Source: Persephonella sp964519345
GTDB lineage: Bacteria > Aquificota > Aquificia > Aquificales > Hydrogenothermaceae
Direction: 5' to 3'
Assembly (NCBI GenBank): GCA_964519345.1
Contig: CAZFKX010000011.1
Location: 29,952-93,951 of the forward strand
DNA length: 64,000 bases
A program made the position numbers and the translations under genes. Below the pieces are notes generated by a model. The model was not told the origin of the DNA. It did not search any database and saw only the letters and a list, made by a program, of their open reading frames with translations. Numbering within the stretch: position 1 is the first letter of the stretch; each line of letters begins with the position of its first letter. Shown piece by piece: positions 25,589-34,762 of the stretch.

Positions 25589-26467
25589 ATGTTAGATACT
25601 CAATTTCTTAATGAAAAAGCCACTAAATTCAGATCTGCTTTAAAAAAAGTAAAAAAGATTATTGATAAAGGTCCTGATCAGTTTAAAGAAACACCTATGT
25701 ACCCCGACAGAGTTCAGTACTACATGATAATAGCATATGACGAGCTTGATCAGATAGCCTGCCACTTATTGAGAGAAATGCTTGGTATCAAGAAAAAGGA
25801 AAACTGTATTAATGAACTTGCGTCTCAAGATATCTTTTCAGGGAAAATCTCAAGAGCTTTAAATGATTTTCAAAAATTCAGGGATGATATATTCAAAAAA
25901 AAATTTAATTACTCAGCTGAACAGATGTATGTCTCTATAAAAAATATTTTGGATAATCTTTACGATAATTTTATTCAAGAACTTGGATCATTAGTAAAAG
26001 AGATAAAATCAAAAGAACCAAAACTGAAAATACCTGTAAACTTAAAAAAAGTAAATGAACAGGCAAAAGCCGTCAGGTCATCTGTAAAAAAAATAAGATT
26101 GTTTTTAAATTACCCATTTGAGGAGTTTAAGAAAAGTCCCATGTTTATAGATAGAACAAGATATTTCCTGGTTGTTGCCGTTGACAGCAGTCTTTGGATA
26201 TGCAGACATATACTTAGAAAACTAAGATCACCTCACAAGAAATGTTTTGAAGGGCTCTTTAATGAAGGTATAATTTCCAAAAAAACAGCTGAAGATCTAA
26301 ATGATCTTCTACTACTAAGAGATGTTTTTGCGAATCCAGAAAAAGAAATAAAATTAGAGGAACTATTCAAAATAGCTGAAAAAAGCATTTATGTGTTTGA
26401 CAGCTATATAAAGCAGATCTCCCAAGCTATAATAGGTACTTCAGAAAGTGGGAAGTACAGGTCTTGA
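25589..26467 (+). CDS. Tandem HEPN/HepT (DUF86)-like protein with degenerate active sites
   Basis: The protein is an internal duplication. Copy 1 (about 12-130) and copy 2 (about 161-280) share the pattern (K/A)(F/V)RS(A/S)(L/V)KK(V/I), then F(K)(E/K)(T/S)PM(Y/F).DR..Y and a Cys-His-x-LR segment. The folding pattern and the closing FRDDIF / LRDVFA elements resemble HepT-type HEPN domains, whose ribonuclease motif is R-x4-6-H. Here both Arg are kept (98 and 244) but the His is Lys in copy 1 and Asn in copy 2, so RNase activity is unlikely. No partner nucleotidyltransferase is present; the upstream membrane coiled-coil gene abuts it. HEPN membership is inferred from pattern and needs structure prediction to confirm. 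Confidence 0.55.
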   Translation: MLDTQFLNEKATKFRSALKKVKKIIDKGPDQFKETPMYPDRVQYYMIIAYDELDQIACHLLREMLGIKKKENCINELASQDIFSGKISRALNDFQKFRDDIFKKKFNYSAEQMYVSIKNILDNLYDNFIQELGSLVKEIKSKEPKLKIPVNLKKVNEQAKAVRSSVKKIRLFLNYPFEEFKKSPMFIDRTRYFLVVAVDSSLWICRHILRKLRSPHKKCFEGLFNEGIISKKTAEDLNDLLLLRDVFANPEKEIKLEELFKIAEKSIYVFDSYIKQISQAIIGTSESGKYRS

Positions 26468-27259
26468 GGAAAGCAGTTTTTTTGTGTAAGGATGTTGAGG
26501 ATTATCAAATATTTTAAATACATCTCCCTTCTCAACTATCTCACCTTTATAGATAACAAGAACTCTGTCCGCTATTTCTGCAACAATACCTAAATCATGG
26601 GTTATCAAAAGAATTCCCATTCCCATATCCTCTTTAAGTATCTTAAACAGTTTTAAGATCTGTGCAGAGACTGTAACATCTAAAGCCGTCGTAGGTTCAT
26701 CAGCAAGTATAAGATCAGGATTATTCGCGACAGCAATAGCTATAGCTATCCTCTGTTTCAAACCACCTGACAGTTCATGAGGATACTGTTCAAACCTTTT
26801 TTCAGGATCAGGAATATGAGCTTTTTTCATTGATTCAATAGCAATTCTTTTTGCCTCTCTGTAACTTACACTCCTGTGTGCAAGTACAGACTCAACTATC
26901 TGATCCCCTACCTTTAAAAGCGGATTAAGCACAGCTGAAGGTTCCTGAAATATCATTGATACTACATTTCCCCTTATTTTCCTTTTATCATTTTCAGAAA
27001 GCTTTGTGATATCAATATCTTGTCCACTATGATGAAGTATTATCTCCCCTTTAATCTCTGCATATGATGGAAGGAGATCAAGAATAGAGTAACAGGTAAC
27101 ACTTTTTCCTGAACCTGATTCACCAACAAGAGCAACTATCTCACCTTTGCTTATCTCAAACGATATCCCTTTTAAAGCCCTAACAATCTCGTTTTCTATA
27201 TAAAAACTTACAGAAAGGTCTCTAACAGTTAAAATAGGGGATAGAGATTGTTTAGACAT
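26441..27259 (-). CDS. Peptide/nickel-type ABC transporter ATP-binding protein (OppD/DppD family)
   Basis: An ATPase of 272 residues with Walker A GESGSGKS, Q-loop MIFQEP, signature LSGGLKQR (unusual Leu-Lys in place of the common Met-Arg), Walker B LILADEPTTALDV and switch His LLITHDLG. The C-terminal NPQHPYTKKLL motif is specific to the oligopeptide/dipeptide branch. Permease genes and a second ATPase are absent nearby; a family 5 substrate-binding protein is 25 kb away at 51683. Its 3' end overlaps the convergent HEPN-like gene by 27 bases. Confidence 0.9.
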   Translation of the reverse strand: MSKQSLSPILTVRDLSVSFYIENEIVRALKGISFEISKGEIVALVGESGSGKSVTCYSILDLLPSYAEIKGEIILHHSGQDIDITKLSENDKRKIRGNVVSMIFQEPSAVLNPLLKVGDQIVESVLAHRSVSYREAKRIAIESMKKAHIPDPEKRFEQYPHELSGGLKQRIAIAIAVANNPDLILADEPTTALDVTVSAQILKLFKILKEDMGMGILLITHDLGIVAEIADRVLVIYKGEIVEKGDVFKIFDNPQHPYTKKLLSSRPVLPTF

Positions 27260-27278
27260 AATCCCATCCCCCTATCTA

Positions 27279-28175
27279 TTACTTTAATGCTTCTAATATC
27301 TGATTTATCTTATCAGCTTTCATATACCCAGAAATAACAACACCCTTAGGGAATATTAATGTAGGCGTTCCTCCTATTCCATATTTCTGTGCAAACTCAA
27401 AATGTTTTTCTATTATATTCTTACCTTTATCACACTTTTTCCCAAGTTTTCTTAGCTTAGATTGATCTTTATCTTTAACAGCTTTGAAGCTCTCTTCAAG
27501 TATCTCCCTTTTCTTGTCTAAGCTCTTTTCACATAGAATTCTCTGAGATATTGTCTGTGCATGCTTATGAAACGGAAGGGGAAACAGTATTATCTCAAAT
27601 TTAACATCATTTCTCTTATCAAGAACAGATAGCATTTCATCATGAAACTTTGCACAGAATGGACATTCTGGATCGTCCACAACATAAATTGTATATTTTG
27701 CCTTTTTATTTCCAAAAGTAACAGTAGTTTTAGGTATGCTGTCTGTATCAACAAGAATTACACCTGTTATCCTGTCTCCAAGAATCTTTTTTAATTTCTC
27801 TACTTTTGCCTTTCCAAGCCTTTTTTCAAGCTCTTTTATCTTTTTTTCCTCCATAGCCTTTGCAAGTTCCATCGCTCTTTCTCTTGTAAGGCTTCTTCTC
27901 TCCTTAAGATCAATAATCTCGCCTGATATAAGATATCTCATTGAGCAGTCAACATAAATAGGTATTCTCTTACCCCTTATCTCTACTACAACCTCATAAA
28001 GACCCTCGACAGGAGCTCTCGATACCGATATAACCTTTCCATTACCCAAAACACCGCTTAGTTTGTTTTCCATCTTCTTAGGAGACACATCTTTTATCTC
28101 GCATTCGTCCGAGAGTGAAGGTATTGATACAAAAAGAATCAGTAAAAAAACTGTAAAAAGATTTTTAATATTCAT
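27279..28175 (-). CDS. DsbC/DsbG-like thiol:disulfide interchange protein, periplasmic
   Basis: A signal peptide (about residues 1-22) is followed by an N-terminal DsbC-like dimerisation region, a charged helical linker (about 95-130) and a thioredoxin-fold domain with the active site DPECPFCAKFHDEM (CPFC) near residue 175 and the cis-Pro loop GGTPTLIFPKG near the end. DsbC-type proteins isomerise disulfides in the periplasm; some also serve cytochrome c maturation. It lies 19 bases upstream of the OppD-like gene on the same strand, GGGAGG precedes the ATG, and rpiB is divergent. Confidence 0.87.
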   Translation of the reverse strand: MNIKNLFTVFLLILFVSIPSLSDECEIKDVSPKKMENKLSGVLGNGKVISVSRAPVEGLYEVVVEIRGKRIPIYVDCSMRYLISGEIIDLKERRSLTRERAMELAKAMEEKKIKELEKRLGKAKVEKLKKILGDRITGVILVDTDSIPKTTVTFGNKKAKYTIYVVDDPECPFCAKFHDEMLSVLDKRNDVKFEIILFPLPFHKHAQTISQRILCEKSLDKKREILEESFKAVKDKDQSKLRKLGKKCDKGKNIIEKHFEFAQKYGIGGTPTLIFPKGVVISGYMKADKINQILEALK

Positions 28176-28265
28176 AAAATCCTCCCTTTAGGATATTTAG
28201 ATATCTTGTATATAGTATAATATTTCTGTGAAATTTTTGTGATTTTTTGACTTTTGGAGGTTTAA

Positions 28266-28712
28266 ATGAAAATTTCTATAGGGAGCGATCACGCTGGATA
28301 CGAGCTTAAAGAGTTGATCAAAAATCATCTTGAAGAAAAAGGTTTTGAAGTTATAGACAAAGGTACATTCTCAAAAGAAAGTGTTGACTATCCATTATTT
28401 GGCGAGGCAGTAGCAAAATCTGTATCTGAAGGGGAATCCACCAGAGGAATTGTTATATGTGGAACGGGAATAGGGATATCTATTTCAGCAAACAAAGTAA
28501 AAGGTGTAAGAGCCGCCTTATGTACAAATGAATATATGGCGAGAATGTCAAGAAAGCATAACGATGCAAACATACTGGCACTTGGCTCAAGAGTTCTTGG
28601 AACAGATCTTGCTATAAGTATTGTTGACGTTTTCCTCTCAACCGAATTTGAGGGAGGAAGACATGAGAAAAGAGTTCAACTTATACAGAATATAGAAAAA
28701 ATCAATCTATAA
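28266..28712 (+). CDS. rpiB: Ribose-5-phosphate isomerase B
   Basis: Interconverts ribose-5-phosphate and ribulose-5-phosphate. The 148-residue protein has IGSDHAGYELKE at the N-terminus, the catalytic Cys in GIVICGTGIGISISANK, and the phosphate-binding SRKHNDANILALGSRV. TGGAGG precedes the ATG. It is followed by glyA after 13 bases, and rpiB-glyA is a common arrangement. Probably the first gene of a long operon through recG. Confidence 0.96.
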   Translation: MKISIGSDHAGYELKELIKNHLEEKGFEVIDKGTFSKESVDYPLFGEAVAKSVSEGESTRGIVICGTGIGISISANKVKGVRAALCTNEYMARMSRKHNDANILALGSRVLGTDLAISIVDVFLSTEFEGGRHEKRVQLIQNIEKINL

Positions 28713-28725
28713 GGAGGTTGCTTAA

Positions 28726-29988
28726 TTGTTAAGACATCTTAAATCTGTTGATAGAGAAGTCTTTGAAGCTGTATCAAAAGAATTTAAAAGGCAGCAGGAA
28801 CATTTAGAGATGATAGCTTCCGAAAATTACACCTCTTATGCTGTTATGGAAGCTCAGGGCTCTGTACTTACAAATAAGTACGCAGAAGGACTTCCTCATA
28901 AGAGATATTATGGGGGGTGCGAATATGTAGATATTGTTGAAGATCTTGCAATAGATAGACTTAAAAAAATATACGGTGCTGAACATGCAAATGTTCAGCC
29001 GCATTCAGGATCACAGGCAAATCAGGCTGTTTATTTTTCACAGCTAAAAGCTGGCGATACAATAATGGGAATGAGTCTTGCTCATGGAGGACATCTAACA
29101 CACGGTGCAAAGGTAAATCTATCAGGAATCGTTTTTAACGCTGTCCAGTATGGTGTAAATCCTGAAACAGAACTTATAGATTATGATCAGATTTACAAAC
29201 TTGCAAAAGAATACAAACCTAAAATGATAATCGCAGGAGCATCAGCATACTCAAGAATTATAGACTGGGCTAAATTTAAAGAGATAGCAGATCAGGTTGG
29301 ATCACTTCTAATGGTTGATATGGCACATTACGCAGGACTTATAGCAGGAGATGCTTATCCATCTCCAGTTCCATATGCCGACTTTGTTACATCAACAACC
29401 CACAAAACTTTAAGAGGACCAAGGGGTGGTTTTATACTTTCAAAAGCTCAATACGGTAAAGATATTGATAAATGGGTTTTTCCAAGACTTCAGGGCGGTC
29501 CATTAATGCATGTTATAGCAGCAAAGGCTGTTGCTTTTAAGGAGGCTATGACTGAAGAGTTCAAGGAGTATGCAAAGCAGACTGTTAAGAATGCAAGAGT
29601 ACTTGCTGAAGAGCTTAAAGCTGAAGGTTTAAGGATAGTATCTGGAGGAACAGACTCCCATATAGTACTGGTGGATCTGAGACCTTTAAACGTTAAAGGA
29701 AATCAGGCAGAAGAAGCTCTTGGCAGGGCAAACATAACAGTTAATAAAAACGCAATTCCTTTTGATCCAGAAAAACCCATGATAACTTCAGGAATAAGAC
29801 TTGGTACTGCAGCACTTACAACAAGAGGAATGAAAGAAAATGATATGAGAAGAATAGCCAAAAACATAGTTAGGGTCCTGAAAAATCTTGATAATGAAAA
29901 GGTTATAAGGGAAGTTAAAGAGGATGTTCTTTCCCTGTGTTCATCATATCCTCTTTATTCAGAATGGACAGAATATTACACAGATTAA
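28726..29988 (+). CDS. glyA: Serine hydroxymethyltransferase
   Basis: A PLP enzyme interconverting serine and glycine with tetrahydrofolate. Full length (420 residues). Diagnostic segments are LEMIASENYTS, the PLP lysine in TSTTHKTLRGPRGG, NVQPHSGSQAN and the C-terminal SGIRLGTAALTTRG. Start is TTG with a strong AAGGAGG site 8 bases upstream. Links serine/glycine metabolism and one-carbon supply. Confidence 0.97.
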   Translation: MLRHLKSVDREVFEAVSKEFKRQQEHLEMIASENYTSYAVMEAQGSVLTNKYAEGLPHKRYYGGCEYVDIVEDLAIDRLKKIYGAEHANVQPHSGSQANQAVYFSQLKAGDTIMGMSLAHGGHLTHGAKVNLSGIVFNAVQYGVNPETELIDYDQIYKLAKEYKPKMIIAGASAYSRIIDWAKFKEIADQVGSLLMVDMAHYAGLIAGDAYPSPVPYADFVTSTTHKTLRGPRGGFILSKAQYGKDIDKWVFPRLQGGPLMHVIAAKAVAFKEAMTEEFKEYAKQTVKNARVLAEELKAEGLRIVSGGTDSHIVLVDLRPLNVKGNQAEEALGRANITVNKNAIPFDPEKPMITSGIRLGTAALTTRGMKENDMRRIAKNIVRVLKNLDNEKVIREVKEDVLSLCSSYPLYSEWTEYYTD

Positions 29989-30012
29989 AAATTAAGAGGT
30001 ATGTAAATATAG

Positions 30013-30855
30013 ATGAAACCGTTACCTTTTTATAAAAAAATTAATATATTTACTAAAGCAAGTGATGAAGCCAGAAATTTTTCAAGAAGACTAAAAAACT
30101 GGCTTAACAGTTATGCTATAGAAAGTAATATTTTTGAGAACCTTGCTGAACTTGAGAATGAAAAAAATCTTAAAGATACAGATCTTCTCCTTGTTGTTGG
30201 AGGAGATGGATCATTACTGATTGCAACAAGAAGAGTTGCTAAATTTAACATACCAGTACTTGGTATTAATTTAGGAAGGCTTGGTTTTCTTACAGAACTG
30301 AATGAGTACGATGCTTTTGAGAAGTTAGAGGATATCCTCTCAAAACCTTTATGTATATCAAGGAGAATGATGCTTAGGGCTATTCTTTATAGAAATGGGA
30401 AAAAGATTCTTGAGGCAGACGTGCTGAACGATGTTGTCGTTAATAAGGCTATACTTGCAAGAATTGTTGATGTAGCCGTTTATGTTGGAGATACATACAT
30501 AACGACATATAATGGAGATGGTATAATCATATCAACGCCAAATGGTTCAACAGGATATGCTCTATCTGCAGGAGGACCGATAGTATATCCAATGATGGAA
30601 ATATTCCTTGTAGTACCAATATGTCCTCATACACTTACAGATAGGCCTTTGATACTACCAACACTTGAACCTATTAAGATAAAACTTGTAGCTGAAGAAA
30701 AAGATGCCTGGCTTACACTCGATGGACAGGAAGGTACCCAGTTGCAGTTTGGAGACGAGATAATAGTAAAACAATCCCCATATTTTGCCCATCTTGTAAG
30801 AGTTCCTTATAAAAACTATTTTGATATCTTGAGGGATAAGCTTGACTGGAAATAA
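30013..30855 (+). CDS. nadK: NAD kinase
   Basis: Phosphorylates NAD to NADP. The 280-residue protein has the GGDG motif in LLVVGGDGSLLIATR, NLGRLGFLTE, the acceptor-site LNDVVVNKA and the substrate-binding TPNGSTGYALSAGGPIVYP. C-terminal LTLDGQEG also fits the family. It lies 24 bases downstream of glyA; AAGAGGT serves as ribosome site. Confidence 0.96.
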   Translation: MKPLPFYKKINIFTKASDEARNFSRRLKNWLNSYAIESNIFENLAELENEKNLKDTDLLLVVGGDGSLLIATRRVAKFNIPVLGINLGRLGFLTELNEYDAFEKLEDILSKPLCISRRMMLRAILYRNGKKILEADVLNDVVVNKAILARIVDVAVYVGDTYITTYNGDGIIISTPNGSTGYALSAGGPIVYPMMEIFLVVPICPHTLTDRPLILPTLEPIKIKLVAEEKDAWLTLDGQEGTQLQFGDEIIVKQSPYFAHLVRVPYKNYFDILRDKLDWK

Positions 30856-30856
30856 T

Positions 30857-31363
30857 ATGGAATATCGGATAGGTATAGGTTTTGATATTCATAGACTGGA
30901 AAAAGGTAGAAAGCTTATAATAGGAGGAGTGCACATACCTTCTGAAAAAGGTTTTAAAGCCCACTCTGATGGAGATATATTCTTTCATGCATTAACTGAC
31001 GCACTTTTGGGAGCTGTTGGATTTGGAGACATCGGACAGCTTTTCCCGGATTCCGATAAAGAATGGAAAGGAGCTGATAGTTCCATTTTCCTGAAAAAAG
31101 CACTAAAAATTATTGAAGAAAAAGGTTATGAGATAATCAATATAGATGGTTATATAATTCTTGAAAAGCCTAAAATCCTTCCTTTTAGAGAAAAAATTAT
31201 TGAAAACACAGCAAAAATTTTACAAATTGATAAATGTAGAATATTTATAAAAGGTAAAACTTACGAAAAATTAGGTTCTATAGGAAATGAAGAGGCTGGA
31301 TCATCCCAGGTAATAGTTCTACTAAAGAAAAAAAGGAGAGAAGATGAAAGGAATAGATCTTAA
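30857..31363 (+). CDS. ispF: 2-C-methyl-D-erythritol 2,4-cyclodiphosphate synthase
   Basis: MEP-pathway enzyme forming MEcPP. Metal ligands are visible in GFDIHRLEKG (Asp, His) and the second His in FKAHSDGDIFFHALTDALLG, followed by GDIGQLFPDSD. The C-terminal KGKTYEKLGSIGNEEA is typical. The ATG at 30857, one base after the nadK stop, gives the normal N-terminus; an in-frame TTG at 30842 was rejected. The length of 168 residues is slightly above average because of a Lys/Arg-rich tail. Confidence 0.95.
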   Translation: MEYRIGIGFDIHRLEKGRKLIIGGVHIPSEKGFKAHSDGDIFFHALTDALLGAVGFGDIGQLFPDSDKEWKGADSSIFLKKALKIIEEKGYEIINIDGYIILEKPKILPFREKIIENTAKILQIDKCRIFIKGKTYEKLGSIGNEEAGSSQVIVLLKKKRREDERNRS

Positions 31364-31556
31364 GACAACCATACAACAGGTTTTAAGAAAATATCCTTTT
31401 ACTCAAAGATTTTTTAACTCAAAAAGTATGTACTGTAATATATGTTCATGCAAAAAGCATGAGACTTTATTTCAGGCAGCAATAAATTATGGACATGATC
31501 CTGAAAATTTCCTTAAGGAGCTTAAAGAGTTCATTAAAGATAATGAAAAATCTTAA
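31344..31556 (+). CDS. DUF1858-like small cysteine protein
   Basis: A 70-residue protein with a DUF1858-like pattern: an IDLKTTIQQVLRKYP helix, then a cysteine cluster YCNICSCKKHETLFQAA and a final helix DPENFLKELKEFI. DUF1858 proteins carry a redox-active or metal-binding Cys pair and are often found beside hybrid-cluster or Fe-S proteins. A GGAG site lies upstream. It overlaps the end of ispF by 20 bases and probably the recG start by 14, so it is locked into the operon. Function unknown. Confidence 0.72.
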   Translation: MKGIDLKTTIQQVLRKYPFTQRFFNSKSMYCNICSCKKHETLFQAAINYGHDPENFLKELKEFIKDNEKS

Positions 31557-33942
31557 TACAGCTAAACAGATCATACAAAAAGCTTTAAATAGTGATGATC
31601 TTTTTCTTGAAAGAATAACAGGTTTATCAGAAACATTAAATACATTACTAAAAGGGTATATACCTGATGGATTTATAGAAGATCTTAAAGATCTTGATAA
31701 ACTCCCTGTAAAAAAGAAAAGGGCTTTTTTAGATTATCTTTACAAGGCGGTAGAACATGCTGTAAATATCTATTCAGAAAACAGACAGGAAACAAAAAAA
31801 GTATTACCTAAGGAACTGAAAGATATAACAGTAAATAACCTGAAAATACTAAAACCTATTGAAAAAAGAGCATTTAAAAAGGTAGGATTAAGAACAGTTT
31901 ATGACATATTTTTTTTCACCCCTAAGAAGTATGAGGATAGAAGACTTAAAAAGTTAGGGAAAGTAAAAGACGGAGAGCACGGTCTTTTTGAAGTTGAGGT
32001 TGTAGATATAAAAAAGATAAAAAAAGGGAAATTAAAAACAGAACTCAAAGTGAAGCAGGATAGATACTTTATGAATGTTTTTTTTGTTCATGACAAACCC
32101 TTTCTGTTCTCATTTTTCAGAAAAGGAAAAAAAGTTTATCTTTACGGAAAAATATCCATATTCAAAAAAGATATATCTATGATACAGCCTGAGATATTTA
32201 AAGATTTTGATCCTATTATACATAACAGAATCTTGCCAGTTTATTCACTCAAAGGTGATTCCTCAGTTAAGATAACCTCCCAGACTATAAATCATCTGAG
32301 AAGGGGCATATTTAAAATACTGAAAGATTTTCTAAACTACTATACAGATTACATGCCGGAGGATATTCTTAAAAGATATGGTTATCCTGATATTAAAAGA
32401 TCTATAAAAAATCTTCACTTTCCTGAAAATTATCTGGATATAATACAGCTGAATAATTTTGAGACTATATACCAGAAGAGATTAATATTTGATGATCTCT
32501 TCATACTTCAGCTAGCCCAGTTATACAGAAAAAATATATTGAGATCTGATCCTGCTGAAAAAATAAATATAAAAGAAAAATTTTTAAAAGAGTTTGAGAG
32601 TAAATTACCTTTCGATCTTACTGAAGATCAAAAAAAGAGTATAAGCGAGATACTGTCTGATCTTTCAAAACCAATACCTATGAACAGACTTGTTCAGGGA
32701 GACGTTGGAAGTGGAAAAACTGTAGTTGCAGCAGCTGCCGTAGTTGCAGCAGCTATTGACAATAAACAGTCAGCGGTAATGGCACCTACAGAAATACTTG
32801 CATCGCAACATTACCTTACATTTAAAAATATACTAAAAAACTTCGGCATAACCCCTTATCTCCTTACAGGAAGTCTCCCACAAAAAGAGAAAAAAAAGAT
32901 ATACAGGCTTATACATTCAGGAGAGGCAAAAGTTGTTATAGGAACCCATGCACTTATACAGGATGAGTTAAAATTCAAAAATCTATCATTAGTTGTAGTT
33001 GATGAACAGCACAGGTTTGGAGTTATACAGAGAAAAGCATTAATAGAAAAATCACACAAAATACCGCATACGCTAATTATGACTGCTACCCCAATACCGA
33101 GAACTTTGCAGATAGCAAATTTTGGAGATCTCGATATATCAACTATAAAACAGCTTCCAAAAGGAAGAAAACCTGTAGAAACAGTTCTTCTTTATGAAGA
33201 TGAAAAAAAAGCTCTTTACAATAAAATATCAGATGAGATAAAAAAAGGAAGACAGGTGTTTGTTGTTTACCCCCTCATTGAAGAATCTGAAAAAATTGAT
33301 CTGAAGTCTGCTGAAGAAGGCTACAAACAATGGAAATCTGTATTTCCGGACAGAGATGTTCTACTTTTGCATGGAAAAATGAGTCAGGAAGAAAAGGACA
33401 ATATAATGGAATCTTTTCGCAAGGGTAAAGGAGACATCCTCGTTTCAACAACAGTTATAGAGGTTGGAGTAGATATACCAAACGCTTCTATAATGGTTAT
33501 AGAAGATGCTCATAGATTTGGCTTATCACAGATACACCAGCTAAGAGGAAGAATAGGTCGTGGACAGTACGAAGGATTCTGTTACCTTATTCTACCATCA
33601 AGATTCAAAAGAAAGTTTGAGAATAAAGATGAAGAGAAGAGAAGGATCCAGACAATTGAAAGACTAAAGATTCTTGTTAAAACAAGTGATGGATTCAAGA
33701 TAGCTGAAGAAGATCTGAAAATAAGAGGGGGTGGTGATATTGCAGGGACTGCACAATCTGGAAAACTGAATATAGGAATAGCAGATCTATCAAGAAATAC
33801 AGATCAGAAAATTCTACAAAAAGCCAAATATGAAGCTGAAATGCTTATCAATAAGGATCCATATCTAAGACATCATACTGTCTTAAAAAAGATCGTCTTT
33901 GAGAGGTATGGTGAGAGATTTGATCTTGTAAATATAGGTTAG
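31543..33942 (+). CDS. recG: ATP-dependent DNA helicase RecG
   Basis: A branch-migration helicase acting on stalled forks and Holliday junctions. The N-terminal extension of about 100 residues is longer than in E. coli RecG and resembles that of other deep-branching bacteria. The wedge/OB domain then begins near LKPIEKRAFKKVGLRTVYD. Helicase motifs: I QGDVGSGKTVVAAAA, II VVDEQHRFGV, III TATPIPRT, IV-VI including TTVIEVGVDIPNA and QLRGRIGRG. The C-terminal RGGGDIAGTAQSG motif is RecG-specific. The ATG at 31543 overlaps the DUF1858 gene by 14 bases; earlier in-frame ATGs at 31489 and 31495 lack support. Confidence 0.95.
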   Translation: MKNLNTAKQIIQKALNSDDLFLERITGLSETLNTLLKGYIPDGFIEDLKDLDKLPVKKKRAFLDYLYKAVEHAVNIYSENRQETKKVLPKELKDITVNNLKILKPIEKRAFKKVGLRTVYDIFFFTPKKYEDRRLKKLGKVKDGEHGLFEVEVVDIKKIKKGKLKTELKVKQDRYFMNVFFVHDKPFLFSFFRKGKKVYLYGKISIFKKDISMIQPEIFKDFDPIIHNRILPVYSLKGDSSVKITSQTINHLRRGIFKILKDFLNYYTDYMPEDILKRYGYPDIKRSIKNLHFPENYLDIIQLNNFETIYQKRLIFDDLFILQLAQLYRKNILRSDPAEKINIKEKFLKEFESKLPFDLTEDQKKSISEILSDLSKPIPMNRLVQGDVGSGKTVVAAAAVVAAAIDNKQSAVMAPTEILASQHYLTFKNILKNFGITPYLLTGSLPQKEKKKIYRLIHSGEAKVVIGTHALIQDELKFKNLSLVVVDEQHRFGVIQRKALIEKSHKIPHTLIMTATPIPRTLQIANFGDLDISTIKQLPKGRKPVETVLLYEDEKKALYNKISDEIKKGRQVFVVYPLIEESEKIDLKSAEEGYKQWKSVFPDRDVLLLHGKMSQEEKDNIMESFRKGKGDILVSTTVIEVGVDIPNASIMVIEDAHRFGLSQIHQLRGRIGRGQYEGFCYLILPSRFKRKFENKDEEKRRIQTIERLKILVKTSDGFKIAEEDLKIRGGGDIAGTAQSGKLNIGIADLSRNTDQKILQKAKYEAEMLINKDPYLRHHTVLKKIVFERYGERFDLVNIG

Positions 33943-34712
33943 CCAAACGTTAAATCAAGAAACATCATTAAAACAAACCCTATTATAAGACCTGTTGTCG
34001 CTTCTATTTCAAAACCTCTTCTATGAGTTTCCGGTATGATCTCTTTACTTATAACAAAAACCATAGCACCTGCTGAAAAAGCAAGCCCTACAGGTAGTAC
34101 TATATCAGATAGACCAAATACTACAAGACCGGTAAGACCTCCAACTGGTTCAACAAGTCCGGATAAAAAGGCGATTAAAACAGCTCTACCTTTGGTAAAT
34201 CCTTTTGCAATGAGTGCAACAGCAACAGCAAGGCCTTCAGGAATGTTTTGTATCCCTATTCCTGAAGCAAGTGCGATACCCTTTCCAAGATCTCCTGTCA
34301 TAAATCCAAGAGCTGACGACATTCCTTCAGGAAAGTTATGCACTGTTATGGCTAAAACAAAAATCCATATCTTTTTTGAGTCCTTCTTATCAAGAATATC
34401 CGGAGAAAAGCGCATAAAATAATCTTCTGGAACTGTTTTATCAACAAACCAGAAAAGAACAGCACCAAGTAAAAAACCTCCTGAAGCGATAGAAGCCACA
34501 ATAAATCCATCAGAGATACTCTCTTCAAGAATATTAACAGCCGGATTTAGAAGTGAAAAAAAAGAGGCTGACAACATTATACCTGCACTAAATCCAAGAA
34601 GGATATCCTCTGTCTTTTTAGATATCTCTTTTTTTAAATATACAAAGGATCCACCAAGACCTGTAGAAAGTCCTGCAAGAAGACTTGCAATAAGTCCGTA
34701 CAGAAAAAGAAT
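33939..34712 (-). CDS. ZIP family metal transporter, apparent ATT start codon
   Basis: A ZupT-like zinc/metal permease of 257 residues. Helices IV-V carry HNFPEGMSSALGF and GIGIQNIPEGLAVAVAL, the His/Asn/Glu metal-site motifs. The first ATG (34577) would remove the first helix; the open frame continues upstream through YGLIASLLAGLSTGLGGSF and LLGFSAGIM, which match ZIP N-termini exactly. The only plausible start there is ATT at 34712, 9 bases after GGAGGT (34727-34722), with an in-frame stop just beyond. No ATG, GTG or TTG exists in that stretch. Metal specificity is unknown. Confidence 0.85.
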   Translation of the reverse strand: MLFLYGLIASLLAGLSTGLGGSFVYLKKEISKKTEDILLGFSAGIMLSASFFSLLNPAVNILEESISDGFIVASIASGGFLLGAVLFWFVDKTVPEDYFMRFSPDILDKKDSKKIWIFVLAITVHNFPEGMSSALGFMTGDLGKGIALASGIGIQNIPEGLAVAVALIAKGFTKGRAVLIAFLSGLVEPVGGLTGLVVFGLSDIVLPVGLAFSAGAMVFVISKEIIPETHRRGFEIEATTGLIIGFVLMMFLDLTFG

Positions 34713-34762
34713 TTTAAACCAACCTCCACTTTTTCAGGATGTATTATTTAAGCAGAGGCAGG

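Noticed and set aside
31489..31542. Longer recG N-terminus
   Set aside because: The ATGs at 31489 and 31495 lie deep in the DUF1858 gene with no ribosome site; the ATG at 31543 gives a short overlap.
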